From positions 28,527,333 through 28,591,332 of the forward strand of contig NC_079214.1 of NCBI RefSeq assembly GCF_029633865.1: a stretch of DNA of 64,000 bases, read 5' to 3'. This document shows, piece by piece, positions 36,301-42,509 of the stretch; position 1 is the first letter of the stretch; each line of letters opens with the position of its first letter. The translations under genes were made by a program, and so were the position numbers. Source of the DNA: Lampris incognitus (Eukaryota > Chordata > Actinopteri > Lampriformes > Lampridae). The notes beneath the pieces were generated by a model that worked only from the letters and a program-made list of their open reading frames with translations, did not search any database and was not told the origin of the DNA.

Positions 36301-36575
36301 TAGCACATCACTTGGAAACAATGGAGTTAAGCTACCGTTAGCACGAGTTGTCATTCATTGAGCTAGCATAGCCGTTGGCTAGCCATCTCTCCGTTTGCTT
36401 AGCAAAACGAACATGTGTAGTCTCAAAAAAACAAGTAAATTATTGACCAATAACCAGATTCTGATGCAATTAATCGAGCTTCTGTTCAAAGTGGTTAACT
36501 AACCTTTATAGATTGCTCTCCCGGTGTTGCAGGATTGCTATCGCAGAGCGGTCTGACTGGGACTACAGTGGCCAT
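2658..36575 (-). CDS. phf10: PHD finger protein 10 (BAF45A), complete gene of 12 coding exons
   Basis: Subunit of the PBAF (SWI/SNF) chromatin-remodelling complex in the nucleus; its tandem PHD fingers read histone tails. Twelve exons with GT/AG borders join in phase to 494 codons plus stop, close to the human length of 498. Order: short Ser/Pro-rich N-terminus; basic PPKRRRM at about 38-44 (likely nuclear signal); SAY-type region about 62-305, including [14 protein letters not shown] and [15 protein letters not shown]; acidic and Lys-rich linker about 290-362; PHD1 with ligands C373, C376, C394, C397, H402, C405, C423, C426; PHD2 with C429, C432, C444, C447, H452, C455, C468, C471; Lys-rich tail. 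All sixteen zinc ligands are present and I see no frameshift or stop, so the gene looks functional. The start is the ATG at 36575, giving [19 protein letters not shown], which aligns with the vertebrate N-terminus. Intron 9 is 19.7 kb because of transposon insertions. Confidence 0.97.
3003..3191 (-). CDS. phf10: phf10 coding exon 11 (PHD1/PHD2)
   Basis: 189 bases from [17 protein letters not shown] through [20 protein letters not shown] and [17 protein letters not shown]. It holds the end of PHD1 and most of PHD2. Donor GTGAGT follows the first base of a Gly codon. Confidence 0.97.
3269..3322. repeat. (GCAC)n(AC)n microsatellite in phf10 intron 10 region
   Basis: Tandem GCAC followed by CA units, just upstream (minus sense) of coding exon 11. 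The 171-residue open frame running through it is exon 11 plus repeat read-through. Confidence 0.95.
4875..4983 (-). CDS. phf10: phf10 coding exon 10 (start of PHD1)
   Basis: 109 bases: [19 protein letters not shown] through [14 protein letters not shown]. It provides zinc ligands C373, C376, C394 and C397 of the first PHD finger. Donor GTAAGT follows the first base of a Gly codon. Confidence 0.97.
4984..6131. other. phf10 intron 9, 3' end, no recognised feature
   Basis: AT-rich intron sequence upstream (minus sense) of coding exon 10. I see no coding region or clear repeat. Confidence 0.6.
6552..6680 (+). repeat. left terminal inverted repeat of the composite transposon
   Basis: It begins TATTAGGAACATGGTGAG, followed by an A-run, GGGGG and reiterated 'cattccctcgcaatactttt' units. 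It pairs with 19690-19803. Confidence 0.75.
6690..6800 (+). repeat. subterminal tandem repeat (three ~45-bp units)
   Basis: Three imperfect copies of a unit built on 'gccagtgaagaagaag' and 'acaacttt(c)(a/g)g(t/c)tgg', directly inside the left terminal repeat. Subterminal arrays of this sort often bind transposase; that role here is inference. Confidence 0.7.
7010..8800 (+). pseudogene. HECT-type E3 ubiquitin ligase-like gene (G2E3-like) carried by the transposon
   Basis: Exon A (7010-7198) encodes an acidic N-terminus ([18 protein letters not shown]) and ends in phase 0 at CAG before GT. Exon B begins at 7778 after TTGTCAG, also in phase 0. The downstream reading resembles the HECT-domain proteins of fish annotated as G2/M-phase E3 ligase-like: [58 protein letters not shown] and near the end HTCGAVLDV, where the Cys sits where HECT enzymes have the catalytic cysteine. 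It ends FEMDIL and stop at 8800. At least one frameshift (near 7880), an in-frame stop (near 7912) and further breaks at 8240-8400 make it a pseudogene. HECT enzymes pass ubiquitin through that Cys to substrates; the role inside a transposon is unknown. Confidence 0.72.
7371..7417. repeat. TATG/TACG microsatellite
   Basis: Short array of TATG and palindromic TACG units inside the presumed intron of the HECT-like pseudogene. Confidence 0.9.
9018..11389 (+). mobile_element. L2-like LINE, interrupted
   Basis: It encodes the reverse transcriptase part of an L2/CR1-group [24 protein letters not shown], then [10 protein letters not shown] (the F/YADD catalytic motif) and [20 protein letters not shown] in one open stretch (9522-9995). 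Upstream and downstream parts ([68 protein letters not shown]) are split by stops and shifts. The 3' end has the typical 'gtaaagcactttgaattg' tail. A 534-bp hAT element (10471-11004) splits it. It is 5' truncated and lies within the composite transposon. Confidence 0.85.
10471..11004 (-). mobile_element. short hAT element with BED-finger remnant
   Basis: Terminal repeats TAGAGCTGTA at the left and, inverted, TAGTGCTGTA at the right are flanked by 8-bp target duplications ctatgaac (10463-10470) and ttatgaac (11005-11012, one mismatch). The minus strand (about 10760-10565) encodes a piece of a BED zinc finger: [20 protein letters not shown] then CKTCKMKV. The catalytic domain is absent, so it is non-autonomous. 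It sits inside the L2 LINE, whose frame resumes on the far side. Confidence 0.85.
11390..11955. other. AT-rich interval, no recognised feature
   Basis: Interval between the end of the L2 LINE and the transposase stop codon. Probably the transposase 3' UTR; I see nothing else in it. Confidence 0.5.
13815..13972 (+). repeat. piggyBac-like element end, copy 1
   Basis: About 155 bases repeated at 14588-14758. The right part contains the palindrome GCGGTCAAAATGACCGC and ends 'ttgttctag'. This resembles terminal sequence of fish piggyBac-like MITEs; assignment is from memory. Confidence 0.5.
14007..14399 (-). repeat. tandem dimer of tRNA-derived SINE
   Basis: Two head-to-tail copies (14007-14250 and 14251-14399). 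On the minus strand each starts with a tRNA-like head: A-box TAGTCGAGCGGT, then in the first copy B-box GGGTTCGTGTCCC. The second copy's B-box is degenerate. Flanks 'caatatt' on both sides suggest a single insertion of the dimer. These are pol III-type SINE heads, not functional tRNA genes. Confidence 0.7.
14588..14758 (+). repeat. piggyBac-like element end, copy 2
   Basis: Second copy of the segment at 13815-13972 in the same orientation, sharing 'tctcaattgggtatttatct' and a degenerate form of the palindrome. It ends 'cattctagtgttaa', i.e. next to a TTAA. Confidence 0.5.
15568..15717 (-). repeat. tRNA-derived SINE, third copy
   Basis: Same family as 14007-14399: minus-strand A-box-like TATTCGAGCGGT and B-box-like GGGTTCGTTCCC. 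'caatata' occurs on both sides, consistent with a short target duplication. Confidence 0.65.
16636..19022 (+). mobile_element. hAT transposon, near intact
   Basis: 2387 bp. Left end CAGCGGTCGGGAACCTATGG and right end, inverted, CAGGGGTCGGGAACCTTTTT. A perfect 8-bp target duplication tgctagcc lies at 16628-16635 and 19023-19030. It carries one long transposase gene broken by a single frameshift, the least damaged DNA transposon of the window. Confidence 0.95.
16971..18906 (+). pseudogene. hAT transposase (GTF2IRD2/Charlie-like), one frameshift
   Basis: It starts [18 protein letters not shown]-like zinc finger follows ([16 protein letters not shown] ... HFDTHH), then the catalytic core with [10 protein letters not shown] and [16 protein letters not shown] (the two Asp) and [11 protein letters not shown], and the C-terminal hAT dimerisation region ([36 protein letters not shown]). 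Frame 1 ends at 17441; the rest reads in another frame from about 17425 to 18906. The overlap is consistent with loss of two bases near 17420. Total about 640 residues, normal for the family. It closely resembles transposon-derived proteins annotated as GTF2I-repeat-containing 2-like in fish. Confidence 0.9.
19690..19803 (-). repeat. right terminal inverted repeat of the composite transposon
   Basis: On the minus strand it begins TATTGGGGACATGGGGAG, then an A-run, GGGGG and units of 'ttccctcgcaatatttttg'. This mirrors 6552-6680 with many substitutions. Confidence 0.75.
20676..23017. other. phf10 intron 9, no recognised feature
   Basis: AT-rich intron sequence. The small open frames lack any recognisable family. 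I see no clear repeat ends. Confidence 0.5.
23018..23335. mobile_element. Penelope-like terminal repeat remnant (inverted arms)
   Basis: Left part (23021-23090, 'ttctgtcaaatgcaaaat', 'gctactaagc') recurs inverted in 23258-23330. Between them, 'ggagttgaatcaagtgcaac' and 'ggacttggtatatat' match the outer ends of the Penelope-like element at 40738-48121. The core 23186-23252 is a long imperfect hairpin whose arms contain CTGATGAAGGT. No coding part remains. Confidence 0.6.
23676..24117. mobile_element. TTAA-flanked MITE
   Basis: Begins TTAAAGGTGCTATATACGA and ends with the inverse, TATATAGCACCTTTAA. 442 bp with no coding capacity. TTAA at both ends points to a piggyBac-mobilised MITE. Confidence 0.8.
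24118..24687. other. phf10 intron 9, 5' end, no recognised feature
   Basis: Intron sequence immediately downstream (minus sense) of coding exon 9. No coding region or repeat recognised. Confidence 0.5.
24688..24849 (-). CDS. phf10: phf10 coding exon 9
   Basis: 54 codons: [18 protein letters not shown], a Lys/Thr-rich stretch, then [16 protein letters not shown] before the donor GTAGAG. The correct frame passes through a run of nine G on the plus strand (24719-24727), which encodes His-Pro-Pro-Pro. The exon 8 to 9 and 9 to 10 junctions are both phase 0. Confidence 0.94.
24995..27655 (+). mobile_element. Rex1/L2-like LINE, broken, antisense in phf10 intron 8
   Basis: Plus-strand pieces in order. 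Endonuclease: [20 protein letters not shown] and [10 protein letters not shown]. Reverse transcriptase: [58 protein letters not shown] with the YADD motif. C-terminus: [20 protein letters not shown] and [13 protein letters not shown]. Several frameshifts and stops separate them, so it is dead. It ends near 'ctataaataaattttacttg', the kind of 3' tail seen in Rex1/L2 families. It occupies most of the intron between coding exons 8 and 9. Confidence 0.85.
28011..28158 (-). CDS. phf10: phf10 coding exon 8
   Basis: 148 bases reading [20 protein letters not shown], then an acidic stretch ([17 protein letters not shown]) and NKNPS. It ends in phase 0 before GTAAGA. This is the end of the SAY-type region and the start of the charged linker. 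Confidence 0.96.
28159..29163. other. phf10 intron 7, part, no recognised feature
   Basis: AT-rich intron without recognisable coding or repeat structure. Confidence 0.5.
29164..29515 (+). repeat. tRNA-derived SINE
   Basis: The head GGCGGCACGGTGGCCCAGTG contains an A-box (GGTGGCCCAGTGG) and is followed by B-box GGTTCGAACCC. The body has 'gtcctctgtgtggagtttgc' and 'tgttctccccatgtc', widespread in teleost SINEs. The tail 'gggttaaatgcagag' matches the fragment at 920-1090. Transcription by pol III is inferred from the boxes only. Confidence 0.8.
29790..31270 (+). mobile_element. L1/Tx1-like LINE fragment, split by a SINE
   Basis: The C-terminal part of an L1-type ORF2 is readable in shifted frames: [13 protein letters not shown]-type peptide near 30770-30830 followed by [19 protein letters not shown], then [18 protein letters not shown] and a stop near 31150. 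Upstream pieces (29790-30083) resume after the SINE at 30494. 5' truncated and with several stops; inactive. Confidence 0.65.
30084..30493 (+). repeat. tRNA-derived SINE with target duplication
   Basis: Head GGGTGTCGCGGTGGTCTATT (A-box-like) and GTTCAAATCCC (B-box), then 'agcgcctcctctggtcggtc' and 'ggaggaggcatgtggtagtc'. Sequence tggaaaatact lies directly before and again after the element, a target-site duplication. It inserted into the L1-like fragment. Confidence 0.8.
31463..31572 (-). CDS. phf10: phf10 coding exon 7
   Basis: 110 bases, [20 protein letters not shown] then [17 protein letters not shown]. It ends with two bases of the Arg codon before GTGTGT. The central segment differs more from human than its neighbours do, which is usual for this linker. 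Confidence 0.96.
32134..32283 (-). CDS. phf10: phf10 coding exon 6
   Basis: Exactly 50 codons: [18 protein letters not shown], then [20 protein letters not shown] and [12 protein letters not shown]. The donor follows the His codon (GTAGGT). The next exon supplies IIQVPQG, where human has VIQVPQG. Confidence 0.97.
32717..32841 (-). CDS. phf10: phf10 coding exon 5
   Basis: 125 bases, [20 protein letters not shown] through [13 protein letters not shown], ending in phase 0 before GTAAGT. It belongs to the SAY-type region. Confidence 0.97.
33054..33137 (-). CDS. phf10: phf10 coding exon 4
   Basis: 84 bases after an AAG acceptor, reading [18 protein letters not shown] then [11 protein letters not shown]. 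This is nearly identical to the human segment. Donor GTAGGA. Confidence 0.97.
33753..33883 (-). CDS. phf10: phf10 coding exon 3
   Basis: 131 bases after a TAG acceptor, completing the split Gly codon and reading [15 protein letters not shown] through [20 protein letters not shown]. It starts the conserved SAY-type region. Donor GTAAGA follows the first base of an Asp codon. Confidence 0.97.
33884..34967. other. phf10 intron 2, no supported gene
   Basis: Contains a 166-residue open frame (34214-34714, plus strand) with a hydrophobic C-terminus but no recognised family. 'gcatttcgctgctcattgta' near its end looks like a retroposon tail. I do not call a gene here. Confidence 0.5.
34968..35077 (-). 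CDS. phf10: phf10 coding exon 2
   Basis: 110 bases after a CAG acceptor. It encodes [20 protein letters not shown] and the Ser-rich [17 protein letters not shown], and ends with two bases of a Gly codon before GTGGGT. It carries the basic putative nuclear localisation cluster. Confidence 0.94.
35078..36503. other. phf10 intron 1, no recognised feature
   Basis: Intron 1 of phf10. A 35600-35790 segment may be LINE debris, but no diagnostic motif is visible. Confidence 0.4.
36504..36575 (-). CDS. phf10: phf10 coding exon 1
   Basis: Twenty-four codons starting with [14 protein letters not shown], ending in frame 0 at AAG before GTTAGT. It resembles the vertebrate PHF10 N-terminus, which has CDSDPATPG at the same place. 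The 5' UTR boundary cannot be placed. Confidence 0.93.
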
Positions 36576-36721
36576 ATTTACTAACTACGACTTTACGCTG
36601 ATCAGCTCTTGGGAATTTTGCTCCCATAAAGTCGCCTTGAAAGGCGCCGCTGTCGCCGAGACAGCAGGCTACGCTCCGCCCCCTTGTTCATGCCGTGTAG
36701 TAGCCTCCAACAGAGGTGGAC
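36576..36721 (-). promoter_or_regulatory. putative phf10 5' UTR/promoter region
   Basis: Short stretch between the phf10 start codon and an upstream repeat. It includes a GC-box-like CCGCCCC around 36676 and no TATA box at a usual position. The transcription start is unknown. Confidence 0.35.
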
Positions 36722-37560
36722 AGAGGAACGCTGTCATTTCACCTCATGTATCCATCCAACAGAGGAACAGTCATTTCACCTCATGTATTTGCGCACATGA
36801 TGTGAAACGAAATGCCGTTTCCCCCTGCCCACAGCAGCGCAACATACAGACAAAAGCACATTCAAGAACTACAAGAACACATATAATCAAATGAAAACAT
36901 ATATCCAAAGAAAATAAAAATAAAAATCACAGTTCAAGGGAACACACGCCAGCCAGGATGACTGTCGGAACCGCCGGTCTGCATGAGCTAGCAGTTAGCC
37001 TAGCCTGCCCCGATTACGCCTCCTGTCAGACCTCCCTCCGTGTTTCCTCCTCGGGCGAAGCTCCACGCAGGGGCCGTGATCCCTATGGCAACCGGACGAA
37101 GAAGACCAAGCCCTCCCAGCCGATCCAGCGCCAGCTCTCCCAGCCAGACACACTTGACACACCTCCCCGCACTCCACAGGACGACATCAAAAACACCAGT
37201 CAACGCCAGGTGAGGCCGCCGCCAGATCGCCCTTGGTGTTATCAGAACTGCCGGTCTGCATGGGCTGGCAGCCTGCCCCGCCTCCGCGTCCTTTCAGACT
37301 GCCCTCGGTGTCTCGGGTGCAGTTCCGGGCAAGGCTGCGGTCCCTGGGCCCACAGCGCAGCAGACCAAGCGCTCGCAGCCGATCGAGCGCCAGCTCTCCC
37401 AGCCAACAAACGAAGACAAAAATTTAGACGCAGACGTGGACAAAGACACTGCATCGACGGTACTGGGTGAGGTCGCCGCAAATGTGAATTCGCGCCGCCA
37501 TCTTCCCACAGCGGAATTTGGGTGAGGCCGCTGCGAAAGTGAATTCGCTTTGACTCTGGG
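36722..37560 (-). repeat. composite SINE-like repeat ('AAGATGGCGGC' family), second copy
   Basis: Inverted relative to 16078-19262 and uninterrupted. On the minus strand: GAAGATGGCGGCGCGAATTC, two ~270-bp subunits with 'ggctgggagagctggcgctc' and 'cgagggcagtctgaa', then a 3' part with 'ggcatttcgtttcacatc' and a repeated 'atgaggtgaaatgac'. It begins about 150 bases upstream of the phf10 start codon. Arg/Pro-rich open frames through it are not conserved with the other copy. Confidence 0.7.
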
Positions 37561-38974
37561 GGTCTGAACTCCTCTGCTCATTCAGACGAAGGGAGGCAGA
37601 GAAAAGTAAAAAGGCTGACAAATCAGAATAATCGACCATTAGGCAGGCTGTGAGTAGGCTTGTGGTGTTAGTATATTGCTGCTGGAATCATTGGAGAGGA
37701 AACGACCAAAGATCGAGACGGAGCTTCCAGAGATGCCCAAAAAATTGTCTTAAAAAACAGTAGCATGGGCTGGAAGAGGGAGGTGCTGGAGGGTGCTAGT
37801 CGTGACACTAAATCAGCCACAGATTCAAGTTGGAAAACTATTTCCACAGCCTTTGCCTGGGTTAAATCATCAGGGGGACATAAGAAGTTTCTCCCTGAGT
37901 GTTGGGTTATTAGTGTGTTCAGCTAGCTGGTTCCTTATCACTTCATCCTCGAATGCCTCAAACTTACACAGGCTGGCCAGGCCCCTCAGGTCGGCTACGT
38001 AATGGTGGACCTATGGTAGAGGCAGGTCCGAGTCCGAAAAATCCACTGTCCCTTGCTGCTCAGGTTGTGGCTGAGCATGGCTCTCTTCCGCTCGTCGCTA
38101 ACATCCGTTAATCCGATGGTTGCTATAAATGTTTCAAACGATTCATGCCAGAGGGTCCATGGAACTGGCGGCTCACCGGGCAGGGCAAGGAATGGAGAGA
38201 GGTGGGAACGGAAACTCCATCGTCGTCGCCAGTGTTATAACTTGCGGAGCACAACCTCAGTTCGAACATTCCACCTTTATTGTTCGCTGCTCATCACAAC
38301 TTTAGCCACTCTCTTTACGTCTTTTACAACCAAAACTATTTTTGGCAGACTGTCGTAAAACTGTCGCGCTTACTGCGGCAACTACAGCTACGACTGGTGT
38401 GGCCCATACACAACATTCCCCCCCTCCCCTCCATAAGAAACCACAGGAACAACACGGTTGTGCTTGTACTTGAACTCAGCCATTTGGATTATTCTGCCAC
38501 GTGACAGACTATGCTCTAAACACTAGTAAAGGAAGTCAAAAAGTCTGTGACAGTCTTTGAGGTAACTTGGCCTGACCCGGACTCAGGCCAGACAGACTTC
38601 TGGTTCAGCCAGAGGTTCTGCTGGCTCAGGTGGGCACCCAGCTGGAGCCTGAAGCTAATCATCAGGGAAATCGAGGTCCCCAACCACAGAGCCCAAGTCC
38701 TCATCAGTCCCTGGGTCTGTGATGGGGGGCGGTCCCACCTTCCGAAGCCGGTGTGTGTGCCACCTTGATCCATCGGACAGGCGGAAGGTGGTTGGCCCCA
38801 GCTGATCTGCATCGGCGTGGATCAAAAGGAAACAGTTTGTGGTTCCAGCTGGGCTGGCGAACCAAGACCCTGTCAATAGTGGAGTGTGGTGTTGCCCGGT
38901 AGTGCAGCAGGGTGCAGAGCAGTGCGGCTGAGAAGGGAAGGCCATCTGCCAGGTGCGCTCTGACTTTATTTTTC
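37561..38974 (-). mobile_element. LTR-retrotransposon internal debris (tentative)
   Basis: GC-rich segment ending at the LTR at 38975. On the minus strand the peptide QLGPTTFRLSDGSRWHTHRL (about 38740-38800) looks like part of a retroelement polyprotein, but frames are broken and no catalytic motif is visible. The assignment rests mainly on position. Confidence 0.35.
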
Positions 38975-39647
38975 TGTCACGAATGAGAATGGGGCAGACA
39001 AGTGGAGGACCCAAATGCAGACTCGGCAGACAGACAGGTTAAATGAGGGGCTTTAATACTCAAAACACAAATGACAGGCTTACAGTTGGGCAGAGGAAAA
39101 TGAGTCAGAAACACGCAAACTAAATCCAAAAAGGGAAAAGGGAGGAAGGCAGATCAAACAGAGGCTGAAGGTCTAACCACAGGAACAGGTGCAGGAGTAG
39201 ACAGGAACAGAAGCTTCGGCTGCGGTCCTCAGCTACATGGGAATCGGAATGGCAACTTCAACACAGCAGGTATAAACAGCGGGGAAAGCTCACGACAGAC
39301 AAGGCACTCTGGCGATCAAGAGTCTCTGTATGTCTCTCAGGAAGAGTGTGAGACAAACCGACAAAGAGCAGAGCAACCAAGGGACATATATACCCAGGGG
39401 AGGCCAATCGGGAAGATTGGGTGAGGGTGCGTAGGACAGGGCAGGAACCGGACAGCCAATAGGAGAAAAGGGAGGGAGATTGGGCGCAGGTGCGCAGGAC
39501 AGGGCAGAAACCGGACAGCCAATCGGAGAAAGAGGAGGTGAGTGAAGCTGGGCACTCAGGGTCATTCAGGCACACGGGCGCAGGTGAATTAAAACGCCAA
39601 TCAGGGGATGGGAGAGCGCCAATGACCCAGATCACACACCCATGACA
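38975..39647 (-). mobile_element. LTR of a retrotransposon
   Basis: 673 bp with TG...CA ends: plus strand starts TGTCACGAATGAG and ends CATGACA. Next to the right end is a run of C on the plus strand, i.e. a G-rich polypurine tract on the minus strand directly upstream of the LTR. This fixes minus orientation and marks it as a 3' LTR. I did not find its 5' partner. It contains a tandem pair of ~65-bp units around 39400-39530. Confidence 0.65.
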
Positions 39648-39889
39648 GGACCCCCCCCCCAAGGGGCGGATTCCAGACGTCCCAAAACCACAGGACCAAG
39701 AGTACCCAGCAGGACGGACGGACGGAGGGCCCAGGGGGAGGACAAATGGGGTCAGGGATCTCAGGCGGACGGCCCGAGGGCTGGAACCGATCGGGAGGGC
39801 GACCAGGACTCAGGACCAAAGGACAGAGCATCTCCGGCAGATGGGCAGATGGATGACCCGGAGGCTGGCGACGCCGACAGTACCGCCAC

Positions 39890-40290
39890 GGCAGGACTGC
39901 CGCTCGGAAAATGGACTTCGGAGGCAGCGGGACAGCCGCTCGGGAAACAGACATTGGAGGTGGCTCGACGGCCGCTCAGGAAACAGACTTCGGAGGCGCC
40001 GCTGGGGAAACAGACTTCGGAGGCGGTGGAAGGGCCGCCACTGGGGAAACAGATTTCGGAGGAGGGGGAAGGGCCGTCCTGGGGGACCAGACATTGGAGG
40101 TGGCGGAGGGGCCACCGCTGGGGAAACAGTCTTCGGAGGTGGCGGGATGGCCGCCGCTGGGGAAACAGACTTTGGAGGCAGCGGGACGGCCGCTGCTGGG
40201 GAAACAAACTTTGGAGGTGGCGGAGGGGCCACCGCTGGGGGACCAGACTTCGGAGGCGGCGGAAGGGCCGCCACTGGGGGACCATACTTC
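39890..40290. repeat. 39-bp minisatellite
   Basis: About nine imperfect units with the core 'ctggggaaacagacttcgg' followed by 'aggcggcgg'. The 39-base period (13 codons) keeps all six frames open over long stretches, producing Gly-, Arg/Trp- and Ser/Pro-rich open frames on both strands. It sits next to the G/C-run beside the LTR at 38975-39647, so may be part of that element. Confidence 0.9.
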
Positions 40291-40304
40291 ATTTTGTTTC
40301 ATTG

Positions 40305-40675
40305 TTTCTTAGTGCAAGAATACCACAGGAACTACCTGAGATCCTTGTGGTACAAGGACACTGATGTGACAAAAGAAATCATAGACTACAGGATGAAGGT
40401 TCATGTTTTTAGCAACAGCCCGTCTCTGCCATAGCTCTCCATGGGCTTAGAAGAGTTATCAGAGAGAGTGTGCAAGAATATGGAGCCGACATAGTCAACT
40501 TTGTAGAGCGTCACTTCTATGTCAATGACGGCCTTTGTTCTATGCGGACCAATGCTGAAACCATCGACTTGCTACGCAGAACACAGACTTCGCTTGCTGA
40601 GTTGAACCTACAACGTCAAATGTTTGCCTCGAACAGAGGCAAACTTGTCCGACCAGAGGATGCGCTGGTGCAGTG
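40305..40675 (+). mobile_element. BEL/Pao-like reverse transcriptase fragment
   Basis: The plus strand reads VQEYHRNYLRSLWYKDTD, IIDYRMKVHVFSNSPS, then after a frame change YGADIVNFVERHFYVNDGLC and IDLLRRTQTSLAELNLQ. This matches the BEL/Pao RT region around the YVDD box; here the box reads YVND. A fragment only, with one frameshift near 40434. Confidence 0.75.
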
Positions 40676-40737
40676 ACCAGGACACATACCCATATCCGGC
40701 TTCCCACCCACAGAAATGGCCAATTGTATCTGTAGGG
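40650..40737 (-). repeat. SINE fragment
   Basis: Minus-strand piece of the SINE family at 30084-30493 (shared 'tgcactagcgcatcctctgg'-like and 'ggtatgtgtcctggtca' segments), abutting the left end of the Penelope-like element. Confidence 0.55.
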
Positions 40738-41205
40738 TATCCAAGGGAGTTGAAGGAAGTGCAGCTGGACTTGGTATATATCCGTGAAGACGTTTCGCCT
40801 CTCATCCAAGAGGCTTCCTCAGTTCGTGCCTTTCTGACTAGACCAAGCTAGTCTGACTGGCTGGTGATGAGACTCAGAGCTATAGATGTCCATGGCTCTT
40901 TGTGTTCCGATGTTTACCAACGCCTGTCGCTAACAGAGCCATAGTTATGAGTGGCTCTTTTGTGTACCAATGTTTGGCCGCGCCCGTCGTTATCTGAGCT
41001 ATTGATATGCGTGGCTCTCCTGTACTCCGATGTCCAGCCGTGCCCATCGCCATCGGAGCTATTGATTTGCATTTGTTTAGCAGCGACGGTCGTTGGGGGT
41101 GTTGGTTTCGACTTCATTATTCAGTGGTCATGAGAGTCATTGGAGCCGTTAGTGACCGACTGTTGTTCTTGGAGGCAAGGCTTCTTGAGTCTCCTGGGTA
41201 GAGAT
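40738..41205 (-). repeat. left inverted arm of the Penelope-like element
   Basis: Inverse of 47640-48121. It contains three ~60-bp tandem units (about 40885-41066) with 'gagctattgatatgcgtggc' and 'ccgcgcccgtcgttatc' type sequence, and the hammerhead-like core at 40789-40822. Confidence 0.85.
40789..40822 (-). ncRNA. hammerhead-like ribozyme core, left arm
   Basis: On the minus strand: CTGAGGA, a stem GCCTC...GAGGC with an 8-base loop, GAAAC, GTC. This matches the conserved CUGANGA / stem II / GAAA / cleavage triplet order. GAA before and TTC after could pair as the start of stem I. Stem III would be only two pairs with no loop, as in forms thought to act as dimers. Hammerheads are known in Penelope-like elements; activity here is untested. 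Confidence 0.5.
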
Positions 41206-41880
41206 GACCCAGGAGACCCAGGAAACTCAAGAAACCTTGTCCACGAAGTCAATGGAACACAAACTGAGCGTCATCAGAACTCTGCAACACAGAGCTGACA
41301 ATGTGCCCAGCAGCACTCAGGCCCAACGAGAAGAACACAAACACCGGAGGGGAGCTTTAAAAACCTGCAGCTCCCCCAGTTGGACCTTTGTGAAAACTGC
41401 AACACGTTCCAAAAAGACCAACCAGGTGAGTGACGAGGAGAAAAGGAACAGAAGAAATAACACAGTCATCCCGTATGTTTCTGGGGTCTCCGAGAAACTC
41501 AGGAGAATTTTCAACAAACACCGCATCCCGGTATACTTCAAACCCAGCAACACACTCCGACAAAGACTGGTTCATCCCAAAGACCGTGTACCACACACCC
41601 AAAAAAGCAATCTGGTGTATGCTGTACAATGCAGCGAGGATTGCACTGACCTATACATAGGAGAAACCAAGCAACCACTACACAAACGGATGGCCCAACA
41701 CAGAAGGCCAAACTCCTCAGGACAAGACTCAGCAGTCTATCTACACCTAAAGGAGAAGAAACACTCCTTCGAGGACAGCAAGGTACACATTTTGGACAGA
41801 GAAGATAGATGATTTGAAAGAGGGGTGAAGGAAGCCATCTATGTGAAACTGGAAAAACCATCCCTCAACAGAGGAGGAAG

Positions 41881-42496
41881 TGTTACGTCTCGCCGCTCCA
41901 CACCCGCTCTGCAGTGTAACCTTGGCCAAGGCTCAACGTCTCCCCGCTCCACACCCGCTCTGCAGTGTAAGCGTACCCGGAGCTCTGTCAACTCCACCTG
42001 ATGCCTGTTTCCTCGTTACCCCTCCACTCACCTGTTGGCAATCACCTCCCTATATCTGGCTGTGTCACTCTCAGCTTGTTGCCAGTTCGTGCCGTTCCCT
42101 GGGAGAGTGCTTGTGCTTGTCCTGCTCATCGAAGTTTGTTTACTTACCTGGATCTTCCCTGGAGATTTCTCTGTTGGACCTTCCTCGTTGCTCCCCTTCC
42201 CCTGTGCGCTGCTTTCCGTTTACGAAGAGGATTTCTTCACTCCAGCGTTGCTGTGATTTTCCGTTCTCCTTTGGTATCCTCCTGTTTACCCCCCCCCCCC
42301 TCCTGCCTGGATTAAGGGCCGACTCCACTGTTCCCGGATTAAAGGGCGACTCCACGGTTCCCAGCTTAAAGGTGGACTTCGCGTTTCCTGGTGAGAGTGG
42401 ACTTCCTGAGTTTTCTCTTCAATAAATTAGCCTGTTGGTCCCGCTATATTGTGCCTTCTGTGTTTGTGCTCTTGGGGTCGGGTGCAAACCCTAACA
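41881..42496 (+). repeat. 5' LTR of the Gypsy chromovirus
   Basis: Starts TGTTACGTCTCGCC and ends CCCTAACA. It contains two ~60-bp direct repeats at its start ('gctccacacccgctctgcag') and AATAAA near 42421. The gag start codon follows only 13 bases after the LTR. Confidence 0.95.
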
Positions 42497-42509
42497 GTAC
42501 GAACTGGCC

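Noticed and set aside
36958-37470. 170-residue Pro/Arg-rich open frame near the phf10 promoter
   Set aside because: Falls within a dispersed composite repeat; the frame is not kept in the other copy at 16078-19262.
39642-40364. 240-residue Arg/Trp/Gly-rich open frame
   Set aside because: It is the 39-bp minisatellite read in frame; alternative frames on both strands are equally open.
40885-41066. CRISPR-like array of ~60-bp units
   Set aside because: Eukaryotic context, only three diverged units with no distinct spacers, mirrored in the inverted arm of a Penelope-like element.
41880-42425. 181-residue open frame
   Set aside because: Lies entirely inside the Gypsy 5' LTR; the same frame occurs in the 3' LTR.
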